Assembly: GCA_023412275.1 (NCBI GenBank)
Contig: JAEYNY010000182.1
Location: 1 to 54,998 of the forward strand
From: Bacillota bacterium
GTDB taxonomy: Bacteria > Bacillota > Clostridia > Acetivibrionales > DSM-1351
Length of the DNA: 54,998 bases
Reading direction: 5' to 3'
Part shown: positions 8,795 through 18,266 of the stretch, piece by piece
How the letters are laid out: every line of letters starts with the position of its first letter
Numbering within the stretch: position 1 is the stretch's first letter
Notes under the pieces: model-generated
Seen by the model: the letters and a program-made list of their open reading frames with translations, nothing else
Databases searched by the model: none
What the model was told of the DNA's origin: nothing
Program-made: the position numbers and the translations under genes

Positions 8795-9511
8795 TTAAAT
8801 TTCCAGTTTAAGGTTTTTACTGTTAAGTACAGAAATACTTGCCTCTCCACCGCAATACTTGCCTACCAACTCAGCCATTTCACCAAGGATTTCTCTCATA
8901 TCCTCCTCAGAATATACTGAAACTCCCTCTATAAACAGACAAACATTCTTAGTTGTCTCATCCAGCTTAGTCTTATTACTTTCACGCCAATTCCATCGTC
9001 TGCAAAGTACTTCTTTTTCATCTCTGTATATAACCTCTTTTTCACAGGCAAACTCTTTCTCCCCTGAATTAAGAACGCTAAACTCCTCTGTACCGTCGGC
9101 TACCGTCAACCAAATGTATCCTTCAACCTTATCAGTATCATCTCCGCCGACAGGTATTCGATGCTTTAAAGAAATATAATTGTAAATATCTACTAATGGG
9201 TTGATTCTTCTTATTTGGTAATCATTCTTTTCAGATGTTACCATACGGCACAAGCTTTCTATAGAGCATCTGAATTTACTTGGTTTAGCACCAAATTGAG
9301 AGTATATCCCTCTCCATCTGATTATAGTTTCATCCTGTGTTATTTCTTTACCCTTGAAATGGTCATTTACAGATTTCTCTGCAGTTTTTAACAATTGGTC
9401 TATTTCGTCATAATTATTTTTATAGTCATTTGTCAAGCCTTTAACAACTAATACTCCAATTTGTACATTATCAAACTGGTCCACAATTCTTTGATCAACC
9501 TTTACTTCCAT
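8795..9511 (-). CDS. Free-standing B3/B4 domain protein (PheRS beta-subunit editing-domain family)
   Basis: This 238-residue protein matches the stand-alone B3/4 family, related to the editing module of the phenylalanyl-tRNA synthetase beta subunit. Typical stretches are IRRINPLVDIYNYISLKHRIPVGG split over about 125-150, a RWRGIYSQFGAKPSKFR region near 65-80, and CRRWNWRESNKTKLD. In PheRS this fold removes wrong amino acids from tRNA. Inside a biosynthetic operon it may deacylate tRNAs mischarged with a non-standard amino acid made by the pathway, or be reused for hydrolysis of an intermediate. Both are inferences. It has a strong AGGAGG site. It lies 36 bases before the ALDH gene and 33 after the first radical SAM gene. 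Confidence 0.8.
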   Translation of the reverse strand: MEVKVDQRIVDQFDNVQIGVLVVKGLTNDYKNNYDEIDQLLKTAEKSVNDHFKGKEITQDETIIRWRGIYSQFGAKPSKFRCSIESLCRMVTSEKNDYQIRRINPLVDIYNYISLKHRIPVGGDDTDKVEGYIWLTVADGTEEFSVLNSGEKEFACEKEVIYRDEKEVLCRRWNWRESNKTKLDETTKNVCLFIEGVSVYSEEDMREILGEMAELVGKYCGGEASISVLNSKNLKLEI

Positions 9512-9544
9512 TGTTATCCTCCTAAATTAACGTTTATCAAAAAA

Positions 9545-11065
9545 CTAAACCTCTATTTCGTTAACAAAATTATTAAGTGCATTGAACATTATATGATCTT
9601 TGATATTCCTTTTTTCAAAGTTCTTAGCAACCGTACTAAGTGCAAGCTGCCATAAGCTGAATATTTGATAATTATCCAGTGTATTGGTCTTATATACAGG
9701 AACTCCGGCATTCATCAGATCGCAGTTCATTAAATAATGAGAATAATCATTATCTATAATTTCAAGACCATACAAATCATGATTACTTATAAGATTTGTA
9801 CCCGGATAAGGAACCATAACCGAGATATGCATAATGTCAACCAGACCCTCGGCAGTAAGATAGTCCATCATTTTAATGGTCTGAATGCTGGTGTCAATAG
9901 TATCTCCCGGTAACCCTATGATAAAGTAACCCTGAATTGCTATGTTATATTTTTTGACATTACTGCAGATGTCAAAAATAGACTGTGTCACCTTAGCCCC
10001 GTATTTCTTTGAATTTGTTTTTTCCAAGACATCAGGATCAGAGCTTTCAATACCCAGGGCCACTTGAACACACCCTGCCTTTTCCATATATCCCAGAATT
10101 TCATCATCCAGAATTTCAGGCCGTGTCTGACACCACCATCTTATCTTCATTCCGCTGTCAATAATCCTCTTGCAAAAATCAATTGTGTCCTTTTTTGAAG
10201 ATGGGAAGCACAAATCTCCAATAAGCATTTCCTCGATTTTGTATTCATAGTACAACATCTTTATTTCATTCATTACGTCATCCATATTTCTTTTTCTTTG
10301 TTTGCTCTTAAACAACAGGTTGGCGACGCAATAATCACAATTTCCTATACAGCCTCTGGACAAATAAATACGTGGAATCAAAGGTACATCACTTGGCCAT
10401 AAGGAATAATCCGGATATGCCAGCTTATTTATATCTTCAATATGATTAATTTTATTGTCGTTTACTATTTTTCCGTTTCTGTCTAAATAAACTATGCCTT
10501 CGAGATCGCTCCATTTGTCTATGTCATTTAAATTCTTCATAAGGTCAACTATGGCCTTTTCTCCTTCACCTCTAATAACGACATCTACATATGGACTGCT
10601 CTTTATTGCTTCTTCAGCTATAAAGGTAAAATGGATTCCACCCAGTACTACCTTGCATTCCGGGTTAATTTTTTTGCATATCTCTGCAATCTTTAACGCT
10701 CTGTGGTGGGAACGGGTCAGAGATGATATTGCCACCATTGCGCTTTTCTTTGTAGACAGTATTTTTTCAATATCATCATAATCAATGAAATTTCCGGTTT
10801 TGGTGTATTTAACATAATCATACAAATGGAAATCCAGCATATGTACTGAAAAATCATTATGCTTAAGTGCAGAGGACAAATACAACAATCCCCAGTTTGG
10901 CTCAATGGGCAAGTCTCCTATCAAGGAACCGACTTTGTCACTTGCATCCCAATAATGCTGCTGAACAATATCAATATCTTCAACAGATACATGCTTAAGT
11001 ATGTGAGGTTGAATGAGTAATACGTCGCTCTTAACGTTTGTGTTAAACATTTCACTAAAATTCAT
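9545..11065 (-). CDS. B12-binding-domain radical SAM enzyme (copy 1)
   Basis: This is a class B type radical SAM protein. A Rossmann-like B12-binding domain comes first (VLLIQPH, then VVLGGIHFTFIAEEA and IRGEGEKA). A radical SAM barrel follows with the cluster motif CIGNCDYC preceded by YLSRG. Such enzymes methylate or rearrange carbons that are not nucleophilic, or close rings. I prefer the start at 11065 (MNFSEMF, 506 residues), which has a GGAAG site. An upstream ATG at 11098 overlaps the carrier-protein gene by eight bases and is possible. The protein is a clear paralogue of the gene at 23326-24885, sharing the IQPH, GDLPIEPN/GDIPSEPN and C-terminal YWQLALST-type patterns. The substrate is unknown. 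Confidence 0.88.
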   Translation of the reverse strand: MNFSEMFNTNVKSDVLLIQPHILKHVSVEDIDIVQQHYWDASDKVGSLIGDLPIEPNWGLLYLSSALKHNDFSVHMLDFHLYDYVKYTKTGNFIDYDDIEKILSTKKSAMVAISSLTRSHHRALKIAEICKKINPECKVVLGGIHFTFIAEEAIKSSPYVDVVIRGEGEKAIVDLMKNLNDIDKWSDLEGIVYLDRNGKIVNDNKINHIEDINKLAYPDYSLWPSDVPLIPRIYLSRGCIGNCDYCVANLLFKSKQRKRNMDDVMNEIKMLYYEYKIEEMLIGDLCFPSSKKDTIDFCKRIIDSGMKIRWWCQTRPEILDDEILGYMEKAGCVQVALGIESSDPDVLEKTNSKKYGAKVTQSIFDICSNVKKYNIAIQGYFIIGLPGDTIDTSIQTIKMMDYLTAEGLVDIMHISVMVPYPGTNLISNHDLYGLEIIDNDYSHYLMNCDLMNAGVPVYKTNTLDNYQIFSLWQLALSTVAKNFEKRNIKDHIMFNALNNFVNEIEV

Positions 11066-11090
11066 GTTGTCTCTTCCTTTCCAGATCTCA

Positions 11091-11327
11091 TTATTCATTT
11101 GATCCCAACTGACTGTTAATTACTTCTGCCAAAGAGCTGATACTCGCCTCTGTCAATACATACATAAGCGGTAATTCCAAATCAAACTTTTTCTTAATTT
11201 CCATTATCAGTGTAAATGCCTGTAAAGATGTCCCCCCTAAGGAGTAGAAATCATCTTCACTGGTAAAATCGTCACGCTGCAATATCTCTTTCCAAATATT
11301 AAATAAAACTTCTTCTGTCTCTTTCAA
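11091..11327 (-). CDS. Free-standing peptidyl carrier protein
   Basis: This 78-residue single carrier domain has Ser34 in FYSLGGTSLQAF as the phosphopantetheine site, the GGxS form typical of NRPS carriers. The start is TTG with a GGGGG site eight bases before it. It lies between the asparagine-synthetase-like gene (74 bases upstream) and the radical SAM gene, with which it may be translationally coupled. It is distinct from the carrier at 4397-4636 and from the carrier fused to the second adenylation protein, so the pathway has three loading sites. Confidence 0.88.
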   Translation of the reverse strand: MKETEEVLFNIWKEILQRDDFTSEDDFYSLGGTSLQAFTLIMEIKKKFDLELPLMYVLTEASISSLAEVINSQLGSNE

Positions 11328-11401
11328 AATAAATCCCCCTTTGTGTCTTATATATCACTGTCAAAATTTAAGCAATAATCTGCCTGGAGCTATAAGCATA
11401 G

Positions 11402-13267
11402 TTATAAAGATGGCATATCAAATGTTTTAATAAACAAGCAAAACATAATAATCATTAGCATGTAATCTGTATCAATTGAAGTCTTCAGAGAAAAGTCGGG
11501 ATCTAAGTACTTTTTCTTTAATCTCTCTACTTCATCGGCATTGAAATACCCTTGCCGTTTTATGGTTTCATATGAAAGCAAATCATTTATCCAATCGTAG
11601 TTTTTTCTTAACAGGAAAGGGCTGCCGGGGGCAATGAAAATATACTTTTCCCTGTTAATAATTGCGTCAGGTACAAATTTTTTTGCGGTTTGCTTCAATA
11701 TGTATTTTTCCTTAAAATTATTTAGTTTTAAATCAGGAGGAACCGTTCTTATAAAGTTAACCAAATCAATATCCAGAAATGGAAATCTACCTTCAACAGA
11801 ACTTGCCATCAGCATTCTGTCACTGTGATCGGATACCAGATGATCCATGAGACGAACCTTTAAATCTACGTATGACCTTTGATGAATTACATGCCTTCCT
11901 GTTATTTTTGATTGATTTACTAACTGATGGTTTGTAAAATCAAAGTCATCAAAGCAACCGTTTAACTGCTGACTGTAAATTGCCTTTTTATCTTCCTTCA
12001 GCTTTAAGAAATCTGCTTCATATTTGAATAAAGGGTCACCCCATACCTTACTACGCAGCATTTTCTCTTCATCAGAAGATAAATCGTTTTGGTTTCTCAG
12101 CTTTCTGAACTGGTCGAAGCGGTAACTGGGATACCCTGCAAACAGCTCGTCCGAACCTTCACCTGTCAGAATAACCTTAATTCCCTCCGCTCTGGCCTTG
12201 GCTGCCAAAGCCATTGTTGCAGAATTATAGGATTCTTTTACCGGTGCTTCGGTATGGTATATTACCTTCTCCAATCTCTCTGCGATATCATCCACTCTGA
12301 ACGGTACAGAATAGTGTTCATACTCCAACTGGTCAGCCACAATTTTCTGGTATTTTCGCTCTGAAAATTCTTCGTTCTCAAAATCTACTGAAAATATCTT
12401 TCTTCTGCTCTGAGACAATGCCTTCATCATGCATACAATCAACGAAGAATCAAGCCCTCCGCTTAAGAAGGCACCTACATCTACGTCGGCTCTGGTACGG
12501 AACTTAATTGATTGCAAGAGCAGTTCTTCAATCCGTTCCATATAGTATGACTCACTATGCCGCTCAATTTCCTCATTTAACAGCGGATAATCTAAATCCC
12601 AGTATTGTTTTAGAATCAAATCGGGTTTCCCGGCTTCTGCATACATTAAGTGACCGGGAGCAAGGTTTTTAATATTTTTGAACATTGTTCTGGGACTAAC
12701 CGTGTGCGGCAGAGAAAAGAACTGGTCCATTCCGACCAGGTCTACTTCCCTTCTTACCAGCGGATTAGTAAGTAATGCCTTTATCTCTGATGCAAACAAT
12801 AAAGTGCCTTCTACAAGAGTGTAGAATAAAGGCATTACTCCAAACTGATCTCTGGCCAGCATAATACTCCGACGGTTTTCATCAATAATAGCCAACGCAA
12901 ACTGGCCGTTTATTCTGTCCAGAAACCTTTCTCCCAAATCCTCGTACAAATGCACTAAAACTTCAACATCTGACTTACTTCTGAACACATGTCCTTTTTT
13001 ACGAAGTTCTTCTCTCAACTCTATATGATTGAATATTTCCCCATTACAAATAACACAGATGGTCCCGTCTTCGTTTTCTATGGGCTGGTTACCCGACTGC
13101 AGATCAATTATGCTCAATCTTCGGAAACCAAGTCCGTAATATTCTCTAAGCCTGTGGCCTGAATCATCTGGCCCTCGATGCTCAAGTACGTCCATCATGT
13201 CAAATATTTCTTTTTTATTGATTTGTTCAAGTCCTGTCGTCTTAAATATACCGCTGATACCGCACAT
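11402..13267 (-). CDS. Asparagine synthetase (glutamine-hydrolysing)-like amidotransferase
   Basis: The 621-residue protein starts MCGISGIF. Cys2 is the class II glutaminase nucleophile, and RGPDDSG and GEIFNH continue the glutaminase domain (to about 210). The synthetase domain holds the PP-loop FLSGGLDSSL and GEGSDELFAGYP. Both active sites look complete. Primary AsnB makes asparagine, but copies in biosynthetic clusters often form other amides or act like beta-lactam synthetase. Its place in the operon, 23 bases after the aminotransferase, favours a pathway role: amidation of a carboxyl group, or amide ligation in the absence of condensation domains. Confidence 0.88.
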   Translation of the reverse strand: MCGISGIFKTTGLEQINKKEIFDMMDVLEHRGPDDSGHRLREYYGLGFRRLSIIDLQSGNQPIENEDGTICVICNGEIFNHIELREELRKKGHVFRSKSDVEVLVHLYEDLGERFLDRINGQFALAIIDENRRSIMLARDQFGVMPLFYTLVEGTLLFASEIKALLTNPLVRREVDLVGMDQFFSLPHTVSPRTMFKNIKNLAPGHLMYAEAGKPDLILKQYWDLDYPLLNEEIERHSESYYMERIEELLLQSIKFRTRADVDVGAFLSGGLDSSLIVCMMKALSQSRRKIFSVDFENEEFSERKYQKIVADQLEYEHYSVPFRVDDIAERLEKVIYHTEAPVKESYNSATMALAAKARAEGIKVILTGEGSDELFAGYPSYRFDQFRKLRNQNDLSSDEEKMLRSKVWGDPLFKYEADFLKLKEDKKAIYSQQLNGCFDDFDFTNHQLVNQSKITGRHVIHQRSYVDLKVRLMDHLVSDHSDRMLMASSVEGRFPFLDIDLVNFIRTVPPDLKLNNFKEKYILKQTAKKFVPDAIINREKYIFIAPGSPFLLRKNYDWINDLLSYETIKRQGYFNADEVERLKKKYLDPDFSLKTSIDTDYMLMIIMFCLFIKTFDMPSL

Positions 13268-13290
13268 AAATGTTACCCCGTATTATTCTA

Positions 13291-14622
13291 TTATCTTAAA
13301 CTCTCGTTAAGTGCTTCCTTAATGACCTTTACAACATAGTCAACTTCCTCTGGCTTTATAATAAATGGAGGTGCCAAAGAAATGTTATTGCCAAGTGTTC
13401 TTACTCGTACACCCTTTTCAAGACATTTTGTATACATCTTTGCTGCCAGATCAAAGTTCTTTTCTTTGGAGGCTTTATCTGTAACGAATTCAACCGTATA
13501 CAAAAGTCCGATTCTTCGAATTTCCCCTACACAGTCATAATCCATGATACTTGCCAAATCTCTTGTAAGCTTGTCCCCCATTGCATTTGCATTTTCAAGC
13601 AAATGATCTCTCTCAATTATTTCAAGATTCTTTAATGCAACAGCACAGGAAGCCGCATGGCCTGAATATGTATATCCGTGAAGCCAAGCTTCATCACCCG
13701 GTGCATTCTGTATAACTTCATTTATCTTGTCGTTGACTTGCATTCCGCCTAATGGCATGTAACCGCTCGTGATACCTTTTGCGAAGCAGAGTATATCAGG
13801 TTCAACTCCCCAGTGATTCAATGCAAACATTTTACCTGTACGTCCGAAGCCTGTAATGATTTCATCAGCAATCAACAGAATATCGTATTTGTCACACAGT
13901 TTTCTGATAAGAGGGAAATAATCTTCAGGTGGTACAATTCCCCCTCCTGAGCCCTGAACAGGTTCTGCAATAAATGCAGCAATTGTGTCAGCACCCTCTT
14001 TTAAGATAGTTTCTTCAAAAATCCTTGCTGCTGCCTGTCCCACTGTTTCATTTGCCTTTAATTCCTCAGAGAATCTATACGCATATGGATTTGCTATATG
14101 TATAAAGCCAGGTACCTTGTTGAACATATTCCAGAACTTAGGTATGCCCGTAGCACTTGCAGCTGCCATAGTCATGCCGTGATAAGCATTATTGAGGCAT
14201 ATAATCTTTGTTTTTGTTGGCTTACCTTTTCTTTTCCAGTAGTATTGTGCTGTTTTAAATGCAGAATCATTCGATTCAGAACCACCGCAGGTAAAGAAGG
14301 TAGTCTTCAGACTGCTGTATGCGTATCCTTCAAGTTTTTGGGCCAGATAAATCTGAGGTAAAGTGGATGAACCTGAAAAGTTGGACCCATATGCAATCTT
14401 ACAAATCTGGTCGTAAGCTGTTTGAGCAATCTCCTTGTTTCCATATCCAATATCAACATTCCACATACCTGAAAATGCATCAAGTATCTTCTCTCCTGTA
14501 CAAGTATATAAATACACACCTTCTCCCCGTTCAACAATTAAAGGTTCTTTGTGTGATGAAATATGTTGAAGCGGATGAAGAACCTTTAAGTCATTTTGAA
14601 AAATTTCCTTAACACTATCCAT
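13291..14622 (-). CDS. Class III PLP-dependent aminotransferase
   Basis: This 443-residue omega-transaminase-type enzyme moves amino groups between amines or amino acids and keto acids or aldehydes. Visible are FTCGGSESND for phosphate binding, NAYHGMT, ADEIITGFGRTG with the PLP-ring Asp, and the Schiff-base Lys in CFAKGITSGY (about 282). The HGYTYSGHAASCAVAL stretch completes the fold. I chose the ATG at 14622 because the GGAG site lies directly against the alternative ATG at 14628 and is correctly spaced for 14622. Its neighbours are AsnB-like and KAS-like genes. With the ALDH it may supply or remove an amine building block; the exact substrate is not readable. Confidence 0.9.
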   Translation of the reverse strand: MDSVKEIFQNDLKVLHPLQHISSHKEPLIVERGEGVYLYTCTGEKILDAFSGMWNVDIGYGNKEIAQTAYDQICKIAYGSNFSGSSTLPQIYLAQKLEGYAYSSLKTTFFTCGGSESNDSAFKTAQYYWKRKGKPTKTKIICLNNAYHGMTMAAASATGIPKFWNMFNKVPGFIHIANPYAYRFSEELKANETVGQAAARIFEETILKEGADTIAAFIAEPVQGSGGGIVPPEDYFPLIRKLCDKYDILLIADEIITGFGRTGKMFALNHWGVEPDILCFAKGITSGYMPLGGMQVNDKINEVIQNAPGDEAWLHGYTYSGHAASCAVALKNLEIIERDHLLENANAMGDKLTRDLASIMDYDCVGEIRRIGLLYTVEFVTDKASKEKNFDLAAKMYTKCLEKGVRVRTLGNNISLAPPFIIKPEEVDYVVKVIKEALNESLR

Positions 14623-14672
14623 TGCCATCTCCTCTTTTCTGATATATTTTAATAGATTTATTTTATTACCCT

Positions 14673-15590
14673 TTATTTATTAACATATTTAAGGCTTATT
14701 CCACTGATAGAACTGGGCCCTGATGCAATGGCAAGAATGTTGTCTCCATCGGATATACACCCGTCTGCAATCAATTTTGATAAGTTTATGAATATGTCTG
14801 ATGCAAAGCAATGAGCATAACCGGCAATTTGCTCCGTATATATTATTTCAACGGGAATACCGATTTGTTTTGCCAGACTTCTGGCAAACCCGGTGCTATA
14901 GTTATTTACAAGCACTAATTTATACTTGTCCATTCCCTCATTAAAGAACTCGTCTTTAATGAAGTCCATACATTTCATTAGTTCAATAGAGTAATTTGCG
15001 AACCCTGAATTATTCAGCATTCTGCTATTATGATACTGTTTAACTGACAGAATCATGAAGCTGGCTCCATTGGGTTTACCGGATAATATGCAGCTCCCCG
15101 CTCCGTCGCTCTTTATTGAAGAACCGGGCGGTACAATTCTCGATTCCGTCTTACCTGTAACATCTGATGAAACAATCAGTATATCCTTGTCCGGATTCTC
15201 ACACAGTAAACTCTTTCCAACATGTATGGCAGAGATTACATTTGCACAATCAGATAGAAATATTCCATATGGATAAGCCTCTATCCCCAGTTTGTCAATT
15301 ACCGTGTTTAACTCTCTGATGTTTGAAATCCTGTTATATGGTTCAGGTTGGGAATGGAAGCTTCCTGTGGTAAAAATCATTTCCTTAATTTGATTGTGGT
15401 TCTCCTTAAGAGTTTGTTCAGCAGCCTTTACTGCCAGATCATATATTGACCCGTTGAATTCCCGGTAATACTTAAGTCCGAACTTTGAGAACATTGCAAT
15501 GGTACGTTCATCTACCCCATTACCGGACAATGATACAATCTCCCTTTGTTCACCTGTAGCATAGCTTATATTAGATATGTATGTATCCAT
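14673..15590 (-). CDS. KAS III-like (thiolase-fold) acyltransferase with altered catalytic residues
   Basis: This is a 305-residue 3-oxoacyl-ACP synthase III-like protein. The fold is marked by VDERTIAMFSKFGLKYY, the nucleophile Cys115 in LSDCANVISAIH, and SDGAGSCIL. The position of the usual His of HQAN reads VNNYSTG, so the His seems replaced by Asn229/230. The Asn loop reads GYAHCFAS. Loss of the His suggests that it does not do normal decarboxylative condensation. Non-elongating acyl transfer, as in cluster-borne KAS III-like acyltransferases, is more likely (inference). I chose ATG 15590, which has GGGGGAGAG just upstream. An upstream reading to 15674 would overlap the permease gene. The spacing of 29 bases then fits the rest of the operon. 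Confidence 0.75.
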   Translation of the reverse strand: MDTYISNISYATGEQREIVSLSGNGVDERTIAMFSKFGLKYYREFNGSIYDLAVKAAEQTLKENHNQIKEMIFTTGSFHSQPEPYNRISNIRELNTVIDKLGIEAYPYGIFLSDCANVISAIHVGKSLLCENPDKDILIVSSDVTGKTESRIVPPGSSIKSDGAGSCILSGKPNGASFMILSVKQYHNSRMLNNSGFANYSIELMKCMDFIKDEFFNEGMDKYKLVLVNNYSTGFARSLAKQIGIPVEIIYTEQIAGYAHCFASDIFINLSKLIADGCISDGDNILAIASGPSSISGISLKYVNK

Positions 15591-15619
15591 CTCTCCCCCT
15601 ACATCCATTAACCTCTTTA

Positions 15620-16417
15620 TTAACCACCGAATGCAGAATACTTGTTTAATCCATTTTTCCAAAGTAATCTGCAAATTCCATATAATACGGCAACCCAGAC
15701 AATTCCCAACATTATTACGCCAAAAACCTCAGTATAGCTGCCGTACTTATTCTGCAAAATTGTTACCGGTACATATGCCGTGTATTGAAAAGGTGTAAAA
15801 TCTAAAATTCTTCTAACGAGCCCGGGCATAAGTGTTAGTGGAAATATTTTTCCTGAAATAATTGTTAGTAAAACACCATATCCCATAATAAAGTTTCCAA
15901 CCTGAGAAAAAGTAAAAGCCAGCAATCCCAATAAATAGTACAGCAAAAAGCTGATGAGTATTCCGATAATAAGACTGACTATAAACTGAGCAATCAAAAT
16001 AGGATCCCAGCTCAAGGTAAGTGATTTTCTGATAAATAGGAATAAAACTGCTGTTGGAGCAGCTCCCCATATAATAAACACTACTTTTCTGGGCAGTTCG
16101 TTAAACAAATGATAGCCCATATAGTCCAATGGCTTTAACAAATAAGGTATAATAGTCCCGGACCTTATATCGTCACAAACAGTATAAGCAATATCACATT
16201 GTAAAAGGTTGTTAACAATCATCATAATAAAGTAATAGGTAAAAATTTCATTTAATGAATACCCATAAAGATCAGATGAATAATTATTGATAGACAACCA
16301 GATTAATGAGTTTACAGCAAACGGAATGAAGGAGCAGATAATTGTAGTCATAAACTGAAATCTGTATTCCATGTTATTCTGTAAACTAGTATTCATGATT
16401 TTTAAATACTTGTTCAT
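15620..16417 (-). CDS. ABC-2 type exporter permease (second subunit)
   Basis: This 265-residue membrane protein has about six hydrophobic segments. One example is the stretch after about 140 with ILISFLLYYLLGLLAFTF. It belongs to the ABC-2 permease family that works in pairs with a neighbouring permease and one ATPase. The partners are directly upstream: the ATPase 18 bases away and the other permease beyond it. It is likely part of a two-permease exporter for the cluster product. Both permeases share a pattern in which an extruded segment is followed by a FTP/IPLG-type loop, seen here as LDFTPFQYTAYVP. Confidence 0.87.
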   Translation of the reverse strand: MNKYLKIMNTSLQNNMEYRFQFMTTIICSFIPFAVNSLIWLSINNYSSDLYGYSLNEIFTYYFIMMIVNNLLQCDIAYTVCDDIRSGTIIPYLLKPLDYMGYHLFNELPRKVVFIIWGAAPTAVLFLFIRKSLTLSWDPILIAQFIVSLIIGILISFLLYYLLGLLAFTFSQVGNFIMGYGVLLTIISGKIFPLTLMPGLVRRILDFTPFQYTAYVPVTILQNKYGSYTEVFGVIMLGIVWVAVLYGICRLLWKNGLNKYSAFGG

Positions 16418-16435
16418 AAATAAATTTCTCCAATA

Positions 16436-17419
16436 CTATATATATAAATTACAGATTATCTCCTGCATGTCTGCTTCCTCTATACTGATGTCTTTTATGT
16501 CATTCATACATTCGCTCATCAATATATTTGTCAGCTGCATAACACTTTCTTTACTTACCTTTACATTCATTCTTTCGCTGTCTTCACTGAGTATTTCAAC
16601 CTTGTGTTCTCCCATTACCGCCTTAATTCTGGCAGGATCTCGGGAGCATTTAATCCTGAGAATTTTTGTTGATGTCTGCTTTTGAATAAAATCTTCCAGC
16701 TGTCCGTTAAACATCATTTGCCCTGAGTCTATTATCATAAGCTTGCTGCATACTGTCTCAATATCATCCAGATTATGGCTGGTTAGTATTATTGTAATAT
16801 TATGTTTTTGGTTGTAGGCTTTAAGCATCTTACGAATAACGTTTTGTGATACAACGTCCAGACCTATAGTAGGTTCATCCAGAAAAATAATCTCCGGCGA
16901 GTGCAGTAATGAAAGAATCAACTCCATTTTCATTCTTTCACCCAGAGATAATCTCCTTACCTGAGTGTTAATTAACTGGCCTACATTCAACAGTTCAACT
17001 AACTCGTCCAGTGTATCTTTATACTGTTTTTCTTCAATTCCATAGATTTCTTTATTCAGGGCAAATGCCTCTATTGCAGGTATATCAAGCCACAATTGGC
17101 TTCTGCTGCCCATTACCATTGATATTCTCTTCAAGAAGTCGTTCTTTTTATCAAAGGGATTGTAGCCTAAAACATCAACTTCACCGGATGTAGGCTTCAA
17201 AATTCCGGATAACATTTTCAAAGTTGTTGTTTTACCTGCGCCATTCATCCCAATAAAACCTACCATATCCCCTTTTTCAATAGAAAAACTGAGATTCCTG
17301 ACAGCTTCCTTACTCAGGATTTCTTTATGTATCAGGTTTTTTAAGCTTCCCTTTATTCCCTCTTGTTTTTTATAATATTCATATGTTTTTGAAATATCTT
17401 TTACATTTATGACCTTCAT
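16436..17419 (-). CDS. ABC exporter ATPase
   Basis: This 327-residue ATP-binding subunit has Walker A GMNGAGKTT at 57-65, the signature LSLGERMKME, Walker B IIFLDEPTIGLD and the switch His in LTSHNLDD. The roughly 80-residue tail after the ATPase is typical of ABC-2 drug, antibiotic or polysaccharide exporters. It is flanked by two permease genes at 18 and about 24 bases. It powers export of the operon product or confers self-protection; the cargo is inferred from context. Confidence 0.93.
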   Translation of the reverse strand: MKVINVKDISKTYEYYKKQEGIKGSLKNLIHKEILSKEAVRNLSFSIEKGDMVGFIGMNGAGKTTTLKMLSGILKPTSGEVDVLGYNPFDKKNDFLKRISMVMGSRSQLWLDIPAIEAFALNKEIYGIEEKQYKDTLDELVELLNVGQLINTQVRRLSLGERMKMELILSLLHSPEIIFLDEPTIGLDVVSQNVIRKMLKAYNQKHNITIILTSHNLDDIETVCSKLMIIDSGQMMFNGQLEDFIQKQTSTKILRIKCSRDPARIKAVMGEHKVEILSEDSERMNVKVSKESVMQLTNILMSECMNDIKDISIEEADMQEIICNLYI

Positions 17420-17443
17420 TGTTACCTCTCCTTATATAAATCA

Positions 17444-18232
17444 TCAGCTGGTAGCACTTGTATATTTCTTTATACCTCGTCTGTATAAAACATGGGATAA
17501 TGCAAAAAAGATAACTGCTATTACAAATCCGGCAATTAAGCTGGACGTTGATAACTTATGAGATAGATACAGAATCGGATAACTGAATGCTACACCCAAA
17601 GGTATCAAATAAGTAAATATTTTCTGTATTATTTTCGGGTATACATTAATAGGTTTATTGCCTACTGTAAATAATTCCTGGGAATAGCCTATAATCGCAT
17701 TAACCTTGATAACCCAGAAAGCTAGCATGGATAATGAGAAATAGAAGGCATTTACTATTATCAGCGCACTTATTATCAGTAGTATAAATAACAATACATT
17801 GGTTAGGCTTAGATTTGTGGTAATCTTGTTTGTATAAATTATTATCATTACCACGTTGAAAATTACGTTTAAAATCTGGCCCACATTTATTAACCGAAAA
17901 GACAGAAAGAATCTTTTATTAATTGGTTTTAATAAAAGTAAATCCAGATTTCCTTGTCGTATCAGGTTTGGTATGTCAATAAATCCTGATGCAAAGAAAA
18001 ATGAGTGTACACTGTCTACAAGTCCGCATATAAATACCAGTAGCAGTACTTCGTCTACTGACCATCCTGCAATAGAAGTGGTATTTTGATATAATGCTTT
18101 AAAAAATATTACATTTAAAATTACCCACAAAAATTCAAACAAGCCCCCCAGAATAAAGTTAGCCTTATACTCCAAAGCCTGAATAAATGCATATTTTAAA
18201 AATTTAACTATAATATTAAAATATCTTAACAT
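17444..18232 (-). CDS. ABC-2 type exporter permease (first subunit)
   Basis: This is an integral membrane protein of about 262 residues with six predicted membrane segments, for example LLFILLIISALIIVNAFYF and SLIAGFVIAVIFFAL. It ends in charged residues (RRGIKKYTS). I prefer the ATG at 18232 because AAGGTGG is correctly spaced for it. A GTG at 18244 would overlap that site. It forms a permease pair with the gene at 15620-16417. The two share little beyond the fold, as is usual for this family. Confidence 0.87.
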   Translation of the reverse strand: MLRYFNIIVKFLKYAFIQALEYKANFILGGLFEFLWVILNVIFFKALYQNTTSIAGWSVDEVLLLVFICGLVDSVHSFFFASGFIDIPNLIRQGNLDLLLLKPINKRFFLSFRLINVGQILNVIFNVVMIIIYTNKITTNLSLTNVLLFILLIISALIIVNAFYFSLSMLAFWVIKVNAIIGYSQELFTVGNKPINVYPKIIQKIFTYLIPLGVAFSYPILYLSHKLSTSSLIAGFVIAVIFFALSHVLYRRGIKKYTSATS

Positions 18233-18266
18233 TTCTTGTTCCACCTTTTAGCGTAAATACCTAACA

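Noticed and set aside
8859..9179. Antisense reading frames inside the operon, such as 8859-9179 on the plus strand
   Set aside because: They are opposite well-supported genes, lack ribosome sites and have unusual Ser/Pro/Phe-rich composition typical of shadow frames.
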